A DNA stretch of 36,067 bases, from NCBI GenBank assembly GCA_902826885.1, contig CADEGL010000016.1:29312-65378 (forward strand). Reading direction: 5' to 3'. This document shows, piece by piece, positions 16,868-25,696 of the stretch (the stretch's first letter is position 1; the number at the start of each line of letters is the position of its first letter). The notes under the pieces were generated by a model. The model worked only from the letters and a program-made list of their open reading frames with translations, did not search any database and was not told the origin of the DNA. This DNA is from an uncultured Alphaproteobacteria bacterium (GTDB taxonomy: Bacteria; Pseudomonadota; Alphaproteobacteria; CADEGL01). The translations under genes were made by a program, and so were the position numbers.

Positions 16868-17733
16868 GCGCGACCACGGCAACCGACGGCGGCGGCCGCA
16901 CCAAGCGCGCACGCCAGCCGATGACGGTCTTCGGCGCCATCGGCCTGACGCTGCTGGCCGTCAACATTCTGCTGGCCGTATTCGGCTCGTTCGTCGCGCC
17001 TAACGCGCCGGGTTCGCTCATCGGCGGCGGGGCTTTCGCGCCCGCGCACGACGCGGCGCTGCTGGGCAACGACTATCTAGGCCGCGATCTTTTGTCGCGC
17101 CTCCTCCACGGCGCCAAGTACAGCTTGGGCGTGGCGACGGCGGCGACGCTGCTCGGCTTCCTGATCGGCATGACGGTCGGTTTCTCGGCCGCCGAGATCC
17201 GGGGCCGCTATGACACCACGGTCACCTGGGTGATCGACATCCTGCTTTCCTTCCCGCCGATCCTGCTCGCGCTGCTGGTGATCGCGGGTCTGGGCTCGTC
17301 CCTGCCCGTCCTGATCGGCACCATCGCCTTCATCCAATGCTCTCGCGTGGCGCGCGTTTCGCGCTCGGTCGCCATGGGCATCGCGGCGCTGGAGTTCGTC
17401 GAGGTCGCGCGCGCGCGCGGCGAATCGCTGTTTTCCATCTTGGCGCGCGAGATCTTCCCCAGTTCCATGCGGCCTCTGGCGGTGGAGTTCGGTCTGCGCC
17501 TGTCCTACGCCGTGCTGTTCATGAGTTCGCTGTCGTTCCTGGGTTTGGGCATCCAGCCGCCCAACGCCGACTGGGGCAGCATGGTGCGCGAGAACCTGCC
17601 GGGCATCTATTACGGCGCGCCCGCGGCGATCGTTCCCGCCGTGCTGATTGGCCTTCTGGTCGTCGGCATCAATCTTACCGTCGATTGGCTTTCGGGCGGG
17701 TCCGACCGGCACACCTCGGAGGAGCTGCGCTGA
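16864..17733 (+). CDS. ABC transporter permease, DppC type
   Basis: The 289-residue product is the second channel subunit. A cytoplasmic basic N-terminus (TKRARQPMTVFG) precedes the first membrane helix. DppC landmarks are the HDAALLGNDYLGRDLLSRLLHGAKYSL segment in the early periplasmic part and the coupling region EFVEVARARGESLFSILAREIFPSS. The C-terminal end LSFLGLGIQPPNADWGSMVREN is also diagnostic. It overlaps the upstream permease by 4 bp and the ATPase start by 1 bp (TGATG), so the three are translationally coupled. Confidence 0.93.
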   Translation: MSATTATDGGGRTKRARQPMTVFGAIGLTLLAVNILLAVFGSFVAPNAPGSLIGGGAFAPAHDAALLGNDYLGRDLLSRLLHGAKYSLGVATAATLLGFLIGMTVGFSAAEIRGRYDTTVTWVIDILLSFPPILLALLVIAGLGSSLPVLIGTIAFIQCSRVARVSRSVAMGIAALEFVEVARARGESLFSILAREIFPSSMRPLAVEFGLRLSYAVLFMSSLSFLGLGIQPPNADWGSMVRENLPGIYYGAPAAIVPAVLIGLLVVGINLTVDWLSGGSDRHTSEELR

Positions 17734-19580
17734 TGGCGCCCGTGCTCCAGATCGACGACCTGAAGGTCGAGGGCCGCACGCCGCGCGGCGTGTGGGTGCC
17801 GACCGTTCGCGGTGTCAGCCTGCAGGTTCACGCCGGAGAGGTCGTGGCCTTGATCGGTGAATCGGGCGCGGGCAAAACCACGGTCGCCATGGCGTCGCTT
17901 TGCTATACGCGGCCCGGTACGCGCGTGGTGGGCGGCAAGGTCACGTTGGGCGGCGTGGACATTTTCGCTCTCGACGCGCGCGCGCGCCGCGCCGCGCGCG
18001 GTAAGGACGTGGCCTATGTGGCGCAAAGCGCCCAGGCCGCGCTGAACCCCGCCATCACCATCGGCGAGCAAGTCGCCGAGCCCATGCTCCTGCACGGCAT
18101 CGCCACGCCGGAAGAAGCACGCAAGCGGGCCGCTGCCCTCCTCACGCGCCTCGACCTTCCGAACCCGGACGAGATCGCGCGCCGCTATCCGCACCAGACC
18201 AGCGGCGGACAGCAGCAGCGCGTCATGGCCGCCATGGCGCTGACCTGCACGCCGAAGCTTCTCGTCCTCGACGAGCCCACCACCGCGCTCGACGTCACCA
18301 CCCAGATCGAAGTGTTGAAGGCCATCAAGGACGTCATCCGCGAGCATCGCAGCGCCGCGATTTACGTCTCCCATGACCTGGCCGTGGTGGCGCAGATCGC
18401 CGACCGCATCATCGTGATGCGCCACGGGGCCATGGTCGAGGAAGGTCCGACCGCCGAGATCATCGAGCGGCCCAAGCAGGCCTATACCCAAGAACTGATC
18501 GGCGCGGTGAAGCCGCGTCCTGCCGGCGGCCGGGGCATCGCCGCCGCCGAAAGCGCCGAGAAACCTCTTCTAGAGACCGACACGGTCGCGGCGACCTTCG
18601 CCAAGCCGAAACTGTTCGGCTCTCTCGGCATGGAAGACAACGTGCTGCAGGACGTGACCATCGACGTGCGTCCGCGCGAGGTGGTGGCGTTGGTGGGCGA
18701 GTCGGGCAGCGGCAAGAGCACGCTGGCCCGGGTGATCGCAGGCCTCCATCCCTCTCTTTCCGGTCAGGTACGCATCGGCGGCAAGGAGCTGGCGCCCCGC
18801 GCGCGCAAGCGCGACCGCGACGCGCTGCGCCGTATCCAGGTGATCTTCCAAAGCCCCGACCTGTCGCTGAACCCCGAGCAGCGCATCGAGGAGGCCATCG
18901 GCCGGCCATTGGAGCTTTACTTCGGCCTGACCGGCGCCAAGCGCGCCGCGCGCGTGGCCGAGCTTTTGACCATGGTGGGCCTGCCCGCCGACTATGCCGG
19001 CCGCTACCCCTCGGAGTTGTCCGGCGGCCAGCGTCAGCGCGTTTCCATCGCCCGCGCCTTCGGCGCCCAGCCCGACCTGGTGTTGTGCGACGAAATCCTG
19101 TCCTCGTTGGATACGATCGTGGCAGCGCAAGTGCTGGAGTTGATGCGCGATCTGCGCGCGAAACACAACGTGGCCTATCTGTTCATCTCGCACGATCTGG
19201 CCACCGTCGCGACCATCGCCGACCGCGTCGTGGTGCTTTACGCCGGGCGCGTGGCCGAGATCGGCCCGACCGCGTCGGTATTCAGCCCGCCGCATCATCC
19301 CTATACGGCCCTGTTGCTTTCCTCGGTTCCGGCCTTGCGGCAGGGCTGGTTGGAAGAAGTGATCGCCACCCGCCCGCCGACCCAGGCGCAGACGGGCACT
19401 TCCGTACCCAAGGACATCGGCTGCCCGTTCCGCACGCGCTGTCCGATGGTGGTGGAAGGCACTTGCGATCGCGTGGCGCCGCCGGCCCGCCGCACGCCCG
19501 GCGGCCAGGTGATCTATTGCCATCGCGAGTTGGACGAGTTGCGCGCCGCCCAGGCCAAAGGCGGCGTCCTCCGCGCTTAG
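17733..19580 (+). CDS. Double ABC ATPase (fused DppD-DppF type)
   Basis: One 615-residue polypeptide contains two nucleotide-binding domains. The first has Walker A GESGAGKTT (about residue 43), signature SGGQQQR and Walker B LLVLDEPTTALD. The second has Walker A GESGSGKST (about 322), signature LSGGQRQR and Walker B LVLCDEILSSLD. Both carry an oligopeptide-transporter C-terminal extension; the second ends with a cysteine cluster (CPFRTRCPM, then GTCDRV and YCHRE) typical of DppD/OppD iron-sulfur-like tails. The ATP-driven pair powers the preceding permeases. The open frame extends 5' over the DppC gene, but the ATG at 17733 gives the normal N-terminus. Fused ATPases of this type are known, for instance GsiA. 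Confidence 0.93.
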   Translation: MAPVLQIDDLKVEGRTPRGVWVPTVRGVSLQVHAGEVVALIGESGAGKTTVAMASLCYTRPGTRVVGGKVTLGGVDIFALDARARRAARGKDVAYVAQSAQAALNPAITIGEQVAEPMLLHGIATPEEARKRAAALLTRLDLPNPDEIARRYPHQTSGGQQQRVMAAMALTCTPKLLVLDEPTTALDVTTQIEVLKAIKDVIREHRSAAIYVSHDLAVVAQIADRIIVMRHGAMVEEGPTAEIIERPKQAYTQELIGAVKPRPAGGRGIAAAESAEKPLLETDTVAATFAKPKLFGSLGMEDNVLQDVTIDVRPREVVALVGESGSGKSTLARVIAGLHPSLSGQVRIGGKELAPRARKRDRDALRRIQVIFQSPDLSLNPEQRIEEAIGRPLELYFGLTGAKRAARVAELLTMVGLPADYAGRYPSELSGGQRQRVSIARAFGAQPDLVLCDEILSSLDTIVAAQVLELMRDLRAKHNVAYLFISHDLATVATIADRVVVLYAGRVAEIGPTASVFSPPHHPYTALLLSSVPALRQGWLEEVIATRPPTQAQTGTSVPKDIGCPFRTRCPMVVEGTCDRVAPPARRTPGGQVIYCHRELDELRAAQAKGGVLRA

Positions 19581-19590
19581 ACGATCGGGT

Positions 19591-19818
19591 TCAGCCGGCT
19601 CGCATTTCCGCGGAGGGAAGCTTGCGCGCGGCTTCCAGCGCGATTTCGCTCAGGCCATCTCCGCCAGCCGCGACTTTCTCGGCCAGCTGCTTACGCATGC
19701 GCGGGTCCCAGAACTTCTTGATGTGATCGTAGGTGCCCTCGACCGCCTGGGGATGCGGATAGGTCGCGAAAAACGTCGCGATCTGGTTCGCCATGCGGAC
19801 GATCGAATCCTGACTCAT
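19591..19818 (-). CDS. fdsD: Formate dehydrogenase delta subunit
   Basis: This 75-residue protein matches the small delta subunit of soluble NAD-linked formate dehydrogenase. Its pattern is VRMANQIATFFATYP at the N-terminus, then HIKKFWDPRMRKQLAEKV and a helix ending in EIALEAARKLP. The longer open frame upstream runs over fdhD; the ATG at 19818 overlaps the fdhD stop by 4 bp (ATGA) and gives the usual length. The delta subunit is thought to help assembly or stability of the molybdenum enzyme. It is the last gene of the operon and converges on the ABC ATPase with 10 bp between stops, leaving no room for a terminator of its own. Confidence 0.9.
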   Translation of the reverse strand: MSQDSIVRMANQIATFFATYPHPQAVEGTYDHIKKFWDPRMRKQLAEKVAAGGDGLSEIALEAARKLPSAEMRAG

Positions 19819-20642
19819 GAGGCGGCCTGCTCCCGGCTTTGGACGAGACGATGAGGGTGCGTCAGCACCATGAAACTGTCGGCGCGCGCCAACGCCACCA
19901 TGGTCATACCACAGGATTCCGCCAGCCGGTGCGCAAGCGCCGTAGGGGCGGAAATCGCCACCACCATGGGCATCCCGACGGATGCCGCCTTCTGCACCAT
20001 CTCGACGCTGCAGCGGCTTGTGATGACGGCGAAACCGTCGCGGAAATCCATATCGCGCCACGCCATGGCGCCGATCAGCTTGTCGAGCGCGTTGTGGCGG
20101 CCGACATCCTCGCGCGCCAGGACGATCTTGCCCGACGCGTCGCACCAAGCGGCGGCGTGGACCGAATGAGTCAGCTTGTTGACCGCCTGAAGCCGTGGCA
20201 ACTGGCCCAGCGCATGATAGACGGCGGCGAAGTCGGTGGAGAAACCCGAGGCGATGGGCGCCGCCTTGCGGACGGCATCGGCGAGGCTCTCGACCCCGCA
20301 GATGCCGCAGCCCGTGCGCCCGATGAGCGAACGCCGCCGCTCGCGCAACTGGGCGAAGCGGTCGAGCGCGATCGCCATGCGGATCTCGGCGCCGGCCTCT
20401 TGGCGCACCACGGCCAGATCGAACAGCTCGGCCTTCGCGGCCAAGATCCCCTCGCTCAGGCTGAAGCCGAGGCCGAAATCCTCGAGATCGAGCGGGCTCG
20501 CCATCATCACGGCATGGCTGACGCCGTTATAGACCAGGGCGACGGGTTCTTCTTCGGCGACCAGCTCCGTGGTCGCGGTCGCAACGCCGTCGCGCGCGAT
20601 GCGCTGGGCCTTGGCGAGACTAGCGGCGCCTGACGCGGTCAT
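19815..20642 (-). CDS. fdhD: Formate dehydrogenase accessory sulfurtransferase FdhD (FdsC)
   Basis: The 275-residue protein is FdhD, called FdsC in fds operons. It transfers sulfur to the molybdenum bis-guanine-dinucleotide cofactor before insertion into the formate dehydrogenase catalytic subunit. The reactive pair is C-x-x-C in GCGICGVESL. Other family landmarks are EEEPVALVYNGVSHAVMMASPLDLEDF near residue 30-60, the AREDVGRHNALDKLIGA segment, and the nucleotide-binding SRCSVEMVQKAA. It follows fdsA after 18 bp. Its presence supports a sulfido-molybdenum cofactor in the enzyme. Confidence 0.95.
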   Translation of the reverse strand: MTASGAASLAKAQRIARDGVATATTELVAEEEPVALVYNGVSHAVMMASPLDLEDFGLGFSLSEGILAAKAELFDLAVVRQEAGAEIRMAIALDRFAQLRERRRSLIGRTGCGICGVESLADAVRKAAPIASGFSTDFAAVYHALGQLPRLQAVNKLTHSVHAAAWCDASGKIVLAREDVGRHNALDKLIGAMAWRDMDFRDGFAVITSRCSVEMVQKAASVGMPMVVAISAPTALAHRLAESCGMTMVALARADSFMVLTHPHRLVQSREQAAS

Positions 20643-20660
20643 GGAAGCCGAGCGCCGCGG

Positions 20661-23516
20661 TCATTCCGCCGCGCCCAAAGCCACGCTGGCCAGACGGCGC
20701 TGCTCCTCCTGTTCGGCGCGGTAACGTTCCTGCCATTCCGACATATGGTTGACGCGGCGCACCTGCACGGCGGTCACCTTGTACTCGGGGCAGTTGGTCG
20801 CCCAATCGGAATACTCCGTCGTCACGACGTTCACCCCGCTGTCCGCGAAGTGAAAGGTCGTATAGACGACACCCGGCTGCATACGGTCGGTGATGCGCGC
20901 ATGAAGCGTCACTTCGCCCTTCCGGCTGGCAAGACCCACGAGGTCACCTTCGCGGATGCCGCGATGCTCGGCATCGAACGGATGGATATCGAGGAAATCC
21001 TCGCCATGCCAACTGTTGTTGGCCGTGCGGCGTGTCTGCTGCCCCACGTTGTATTGCGAGAGGATTCGGCCGGTGGTGAGCAACAGCGGAAAGCGTTGAG
21101 ACGCGCGTTCTTCGGTCGGAACATATTCCGTGACGACGAACTTGCCCTTCCCGCGCACGAAACCGCCCACATGCATGGTTGGCGTGCCTTCCGGCGCCTT
21201 GTCGTTGCACGGCCACTGGATGCTGCCCAGCTCGTCGATGCGGGCATAGCTGACGCCCGCGAAGGTCGGCGTCACGCGGGCAATCTCGTCCATGATCTCG
21301 GACGGATGCGTGTAAGCCATCGGATAACCGAGCGCGTTGGAAAGCGCCATCGTCGCCTCCCAATCCGCGAGCCCGGCCATGGGCGCGATCGCCTTGCGCA
21401 CGCGGCTGATGCGCCGCTCTGCGTTGGTGAAAGTGCCGTCCTTCTCGAGGAACGACGAGCCCGGTAGGAAGACGTGGGCAAAGTTGGCCGTCTCGTTCAG
21501 GAAAATATCCTGGATCACGACGCATTCCATGGCCCTCAGGCCGGCGGTGACGTGCTGCGTGTCGGGGTCGGACTGGGCGATGTCCTCGCCTTGGATATAG
21601 AGCCCCTTGAAGCTGCCCTCGACGGCCGCATCGAGCATGTTAGGAATGCGCAGGCCCGGCTCCTGCTCCAGAGGCACGCCCCATTCCTTCTCGAACAGCG
21701 CGCGCACCGGCTCTTCCGACACATGCCGATAGCCGGAGAACTCATGCGGGAACGAGCCCATGTCGCACGAACCCTGCACGTTGTTCTGGCCGCGCAGCGG
21801 ATTGATGCCGACGCCGAGCTTGCCGATGTTGCCGGTGGCCATGGCCAGATTGGCCATGCCCATCACCATGGTCGAGCCTTGGCTGTGCTCGGTGACGCCC
21901 AATCCGTAATAGATCGCGCTGTTGCCGCCGGTCGCGTAGAGCCGCGCGACCGCGCGGATATCCTCCGCCGGAACGCCGATTACTTCGGCCAAGCTCTCCG
22001 GCGAATTGCGATCTTCTGACACGAAGGCGCGCCAGCGTTCGAAGTCGGTCTTGTCGCAGCGCTCGGCGACATATTTCTCGTCCACCAGCCCTTCGGTCAC
22101 GACGACGTGAGACAGGGCGTTGATCACCGCCACGTTGGTGCCGGGTTTAAGTTGCAAATGATACTGCGCCTCGACATGCGGCGTGCGCACCAGATCGATG
22201 CGGCGCGGATCGAGCACGATCAGCTTGGCGCCCTCGCGTAGGCGCTTCTTCATGCGCGATGCGAAAACCGGGTGGGCATCGGTCGGATTGGCTCCGATCA
22301 CCATGATGACGTCGGCATCCAAGACCGAGTCGAAATCCTGCGTGCCGGCCGAGGTGCCCAACGTGGTCTTGAGGCCATAACCCGTGGGCGAATGGCAGAC
22401 GCGCGCGCAAGTGTCGACGTTGTTGTTGCCGAAGGCCGCGCGGATCATCTTTTGGACGAGATAGGTTTCCTCGTTCGTGCAGCGCGAGGATGTGATGCCG
22501 CCCACGGAGCCGCGTCCATACTTGGCCTGGATGCGCTTGAACTCGGACGCGGCATGGTTGATGGCTTCCTCCCAGGAAACCTCCTTCCATGGGTCGTGGA
22601 TGCTGGCGCGGACCATGGGCTTGGTGATGCGTTCTTTGTGGGTCGCGTAACCCCAAGCGAACCGCCCCTTGACGCAAGAATGCCCGTGATTCGCCTTGCC
22701 GTCCTTGTGCGGCACCATGCGAACCACTTCGCCGCCCTTCATCTCGGCCTTGAAGGCGCAACCGACGCCGCAATAGGCGCAAGTGGTGATGACGCTGTGC
22801 TCCGGCGTGCCCGCCTCGATCACGCTCTTTTCGTTGAGCGTCGCGGTCGGACAGGCCTGCACGCAGGCACCGCAGGAGACGCATTCGGAATCGAGAAAGT
22901 TCTCGTGCGCGCCGGCCGAGACGGCGGATTCGAAACCGCGCCCCTCGATGGTCAACGCGAAGGTGCCTTGCACCTCCTCGCACGCGCGCACGCAGCGCGA
23001 GCAGACGATGCACTTGGACGGCTCGAAGGTGAAATAAGGATTGGACTCGTCTTTGGCCTTGGCCGGCTTGAAGTGATTCGCGCCGTCGTAGCCATAGCGC
23101 ACCTCGCGCAAACCCACGGCGCCCGCCATGTCCTGCAATTCGCAATCGCCGTTGGCCGAGCACGTTAGGCAGTCCAGCGGGTGATCGGAGATATAGAGTT
23201 CCATCACGTTGCGCCGCAGCCGTGCGACGCGCGGGGTTTGGGTCTTGACCTTCATGCCGGGCTCGACCGGCGTGGTGCAGGACGCGGGTGTGCCCTTGCG
23301 CCCCTCGATCTCCACGAGACACAGGCGACAGGAACCGAATGCCTCCATGCTGTCGGTCGCGCACAGCTTGGGCACGCTGGTGCCCATGGTGGCCGCGGCG
23401 TGCATCACCGAGGTTCCGGCGGGCACCGTGACGCTTTGCCCATCGATTTCCAGCGTGACCATCCGTTCGGAGATTCGCGCCGGCGTGCCGAAATCCTGTT
23501 CGCTCAAGAGGCTCAT
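20661..23516 (-). CDS. fdsA: NAD-dependent formate dehydrogenase alpha (catalytic molybdenum) subunit
   Basis: The 951-residue subunit oxidises formate to CO2. An N-terminal [2Fe-2S] ferredoxin domain (FGSCRLCLVEIEG) is followed by a NuoG-like His/Cys cluster site (DHPLDCLTC) and two 4Fe-4S binding motifs (CIVCSRCVRAC, CVSCGACVQACP). Then comes the molybdopterin oxidoreductase domain with its own cluster (CAYCGVGC). The molybdenum ligand is C374 in RVCHSPTGYG, an ordinary cysteine rather than selenocysteine, with the adjacent catalytic histidine. Length matches FdsA of Cupriavidus/Rhodobacter. The frame is open upstream to 23756, but the ATG at 23516 has GAGGA just before it and follows the fdsB stop by 11 bp. 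Confidence 0.96.
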   Translation of the reverse strand: MSLLSEQDFGTPARISERMVTLEIDGQSVTVPAGTSVMHAAATMGTSVPKLCATDSMEAFGSCRLCLVEIEGRKGTPASCTTPVEPGMKVKTQTPRVARLRRNVMELYISDHPLDCLTCSANGDCELQDMAGAVGLREVRYGYDGANHFKPAKAKDESNPYFTFEPSKCIVCSRCVRACEEVQGTFALTIEGRGFESAVSAGAHENFLDSECVSCGACVQACPTATLNEKSVIEAGTPEHSVITTCAYCGVGCAFKAEMKGGEVVRMVPHKDGKANHGHSCVKGRFAWGYATHKERITKPMVRASIHDPWKEVSWEEAINHAASEFKRIQAKYGRGSVGGITSSRCTNEETYLVQKMIRAAFGNNNVDTCARVCHSPTGYGLKTTLGTSAGTQDFDSVLDADVIMVIGANPTDAHPVFASRMKKRLREGAKLIVLDPRRIDLVRTPHVEAQYHLQLKPGTNVAVINALSHVVVTEGLVDEKYVAERCDKTDFERWRAFVSEDRNSPESLAEVIGVPAEDIRAVARLYATGGNSAIYYGLGVTEHSQGSTMVMGMANLAMATGNIGKLGVGINPLRGQNNVQGSCDMGSFPHEFSGYRHVSEEPVRALFEKEWGVPLEQEPGLRIPNMLDAAVEGSFKGLYIQGEDIAQSDPDTQHVTAGLRAMECVVIQDIFLNETANFAHVFLPGSSFLEKDGTFTNAERRISRVRKAIAPMAGLADWEATMALSNALGYPMAYTHPSEIMDEIARVTPTFAGVSYARIDELGSIQWPCNDKAPEGTPTMHVGGFVRGKGKFVVTEYVPTEERASQRFPLLLTTGRILSQYNVGQQTRRTANNSWHGEDFLDIHPFDAEHRGIREGDLVGLASRKGEVTLHARITDRMQPGVVYTTFHFADSGVNVVTTEYSDWATNCPEYKVTAVQVRRVNHMSEWQERYRAEQEEQRRLASVALGAAE

Positions 23517-23527
23517 CGCGTCCTCAC

Positions 23528-25084
23528 TTACTCCGCCGCCGCGCGCTTGCGCGGCCGGTCGAAGTCTTCGGGAAAATGCGTCAACGCACTCATGACCGGG
23601 TACGGCGTCAACCCGCCCAAGGCGCACAGCGACCCATCCGTCATGGTAGCACAGAGGTCGCCCAGCAATTCGATATTGGCGGCCCGGTCCTCGTCCGCCA
23701 CGATCCGGTCGATCACCTCGACGCCGCGGGTCGAGCCCAGGCGGCACGGCGTGCATTTGCCGCAGGACTCGATGGCGCAGAACTCCATGGCGAAGCGGGC
23801 CTGCTTGGCCAGATCCGCCGTGTCGTCGAAAACCACCACTCCGCCATGGCCAACCATGCCGTTGTTGGCGGCGAAGGCCTCATAATCCATAGATAGGTCG
23901 AGCATCGACGTTGGGAAATAGGCGCCGAGAGGCCCCCCCACCTGGACCGCCCGCACAGGCCGCCCCGTGGCCGTGCCGCCTCCGAAATCCTCGATCAATT
24001 CCCGCAACGTCACGCCAAAGGCTTTTTCCACCAATCCGGCGCGTTTGACATTGCCGGCCAACTGGATGGGCAGCGTCCCGCGCGACCGTCCCATGCCGAA
24101 GTCCCGGTAAAACCCCGCCCCCTTGTCCAGGATGATAGGCACCGAGGCCAGCGAGACGACGTTGTTGATCACCGTGGGCTTGCCGAACAGGCCTTCGATC
24201 GCGGGCAGCGGCGGCTTGAAGCGAACCTCGCCGCGCTTGCCTTCCAGGCTTTCCAGCAACGAGGTCTCCTCGCCGCAGATATAGGCCCCTGCGCCCAGGC
24301 GCAGATGCAGTTCGAACGACCTGCCGTTGCCGCGTATGTTCGAACCAAGATAGCCCGCGTCGCGCGCCACTTTCACCGCCCGCTCCATCTGGGCGAAGGC
24401 ATGCGGATACTCGGAACGGATGTAGAGATAACCCTCGGTCGCGCCGACGGCGAAGCCCGCGATGGCCATGCCCTCGATGAGCATGAAGGGATCGCCCTCC
24501 ATGATCATCCGGTCGGCGTAGGTGCCGCTGTCGCCCTCGTCGGCGTTGCAGACGATATATTTTTGATCCGCCGTCGCGGCCAGCGCGGTGCGCCACTTGA
24601 TGCCGGTCGGGAAGCCCGCGCCGCCACGGCCCCGCAAGCCCGATTCCACCACCGTCTCGACGATTTCCTTCGGCGCCATGGCGAGCGCCTTCTCAAGGCC
24701 CGCGAAACCGCCATGGGCGCGATAATCCTCGATGGACAGGGGATCGATGATGCCGCAGCGGGCGAAAGTCAGACGCTCCTGGCGCTTGAGATAAGGAATC
24801 TCCTCGGTCGGCCCGAGACACAGTTTGTGTTTGCCGCCGGCGAGGAAGTCGGCGTCGAACAGCCCCGCCACATCGTCGGCCGAAACAGGTCCGTAAGCGA
24901 TGCGGCCTGCCTTCGTCTCGACCTCGACCATTGGCTCGAGCCAAAACAATCCGCGCGAACCATTGCGCACCAATGCGATCTTTGCGCCGCGCCGCGCGGT
25001 CTCCCGCGTGATGGCGGCGGCCACCTCTTCCGCGCCGACCGACAGCGCGCTGGCATCGATGGGAACGAAAACGCGCACGCTCAT
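23528..25084 (-). CDS. fdsB: NAD-dependent formate dehydrogenase beta (NADH/FMN) subunit
   Basis: The 518-residue diaphorase subunit passes electrons from formate to NAD. About 110 N-terminal residues form a thioredoxin-like ferredoxin domain lacking the usual cysteines. A NuoF-like FMN/NAD domain follows, with GRGGAGFPTG (FMN loop), CNADEGDSGTYADR, and CGEETSLLESLEGKRGEVR. The C-terminal 4Fe-4S motif is ESCGKCTPCRLGSTRG. The 4-bp overlap with fdsG (ATGA) couples the two genes. The architecture is the same as the NuoEF part of complex I and of bidirectional hydrogenases; fdsA next door identifies it as formate dehydrogenase. Confidence 0.96.
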   Translation of the reverse strand: MSVRVFVPIDASALSVGAEEVAAAITRETARRGAKIALVRNGSRGLFWLEPMVEVETKAGRIAYGPVSADDVAGLFDADFLAGGKHKLCLGPTEEIPYLKRQERLTFARCGIIDPLSIEDYRAHGGFAGLEKALAMAPKEIVETVVESGLRGRGGAGFPTGIKWRTALAATADQKYIVCNADEGDSGTYADRMIMEGDPFMLIEGMAIAGFAVGATEGYLYIRSEYPHAFAQMERAVKVARDAGYLGSNIRGNGRSFELHLRLGAGAYICGEETSLLESLEGKRGEVRFKPPLPAIEGLFGKPTVINNVVSLASVPIILDKGAGFYRDFGMGRSRGTLPIQLAGNVKRAGLVEKAFGVTLRELIEDFGGGTATGRPVRAVQVGGPLGAYFPTSMLDLSMDYEAFAANNGMVGHGGVVVFDDTADLAKQARFAMEFCAIESCGKCTPCRLGSTRGVEVIDRIVADEDRAANIELLGDLCATMTDGSLCALGGLTPYPVMSALTHFPEDFDRPRKRAAAE

Positions 25085-25560
25085 GAACCGCCCACCTTGG
25101 CCTTATGAAGGCGGTCGAATTTCTGCGGTGTCATCTTCCCATACAGGTCGCCATTCCACATCAGCGCGGGCGACAGCGCGCAATTGCCCAGGCAATAGAC
25201 CGGCTCCAAGGTGACCGAACCATCGCCGGCGGTATGCTTGAGAGACGCACCCACCTTTTTCTCGATATGGGCGATCAGCGAATCGCACCCCATGCTCTGG
25301 CAGGATTCCGCGCGGCACACTTTCACCACATGGCGGCCCGGCGGCGCGCCGCGGAAGTCGTGGTAGAAGGTGACCACGCCATGCACCTCGGCGCGCGTCA
25401 GGTTGAGCGCCTCCGCGATCATCGGCACGGCTTCCTTGTCGACATAGCCGAAACGGTCCTGCAGCGCGTGCAAGATCGGGATGACCGCACCCGGCAAGGC
25501 GCGTCGCTCGGCGATAAGCGCCTTGGCAATCTCGGGTTGCCATGGCGTGTGATTCTGCAT
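25081..25560 (-). CDS. fdsG: NAD-dependent formate dehydrogenase gamma (NuoE-like) subunit
   Basis: This 159-residue subunit carries a [2Fe-2S] cluster of the thioredoxin-like NuoE type. The ligands are in CRAESCQSMG and CLGNCALSPA. An N-terminal helical part (PGAVIPILHALQDRFGYVDKEAVPMIAEALN) is typical of NuoE. It is the first gene of the operon, reading into fdsB through an ATGA overlap. In the holoenzyme it sits next to the FMN of FdsB. The upstream AT-rich stretch is the likely promoter region. Confidence 0.95.
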   Translation of the reverse strand: MQNHTPWQPEIAKALIAERRALPGAVIPILHALQDRFGYVDKEAVPMIAEALNLTRAEVHGVVTFYHDFRGAPPGRHVVKVCRAESCQSMGCDSLIAHIEKKVGASLKHTAGDGSVTLEPVYCLGNCALSPALMWNGDLYGKMTPQKFDRLHKAKVGGS

Positions 25561-25626
25561 TCCCGGCTCCGTCGCGCGCCGCCAGCGTCCCAGCCGGCCG
25601 CGCGTGGAAAATTTGTTCAGTCGGCC

Positions 25627-25658
25627 AAGAGTTTTACGCTCTTAAATATTTAGCGCAA
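25627..25658 (-). promoter_or_regulatory. Candidate fds operon promoter region
   Basis: Upstream of fdsG on the minus strand, TTGCGC (25658-25653) and TAAAAC (25636-25631) are spaced 16 bp, acceptable for a sigma-70-type promoter with a leader of about 60 nt. A perfect 10-bp palindrome TAAATATTTA (25643-25652) lies between them. An AAGAG-n7-CTCTT inverted repeat (25627-25643) overlaps the -10. This is the most AT-rich short stretch nearby. Regulation by a LysR-type FdsR is known elsewhere, but no such gene is in the window. Confidence 0.35.
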
Positions 25659-25674
25659 TGTGAGAAAACGCTGT

Positions 25675-25695
25675 CGATGCTGCATTGCAGCATCG
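25675..25695 (-). terminator. Hairpin directly after the Bcr/CflA gene
   Basis: CGATGCTGC-att-GCAGCATCG is a perfect 9-bp stem with a 3-nt loop, starting 1 bp after the exporter stop codon. On the minus strand a GTTTT run follows about 5 nt after the stem. It is a plausible intrinsic terminator that would insulate the exporter transcript from the fds operon read in the same direction. Confidence 0.5.
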
Positions 25696-25696
25696 T

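Noticed and set aside
17337-17732. 5' extension of the double ATPase frame over the DppC permease gene
   Set aside because: The extension is out of frame with the permease, has no ABC homology, and the ATG at 17733 overlaps the permease stop by one base as typical for these operons.
17966-18002. GCGCGC-rich tract inside the ATPase gene, looking like a repeat
   Set aside because: It encodes an Ala/Arg-rich surface segment (DARARRAARG) and is explained by codon bias at high GC.
25675-25695. The stem CGATGCTGC/GCAGCATCG as an operator of the fds operon
   Set aside because: It lies one base after the exporter stop codon and forms a tight RNA stem on that strand, so a terminator is the simpler reading, although an operator is not excluded.
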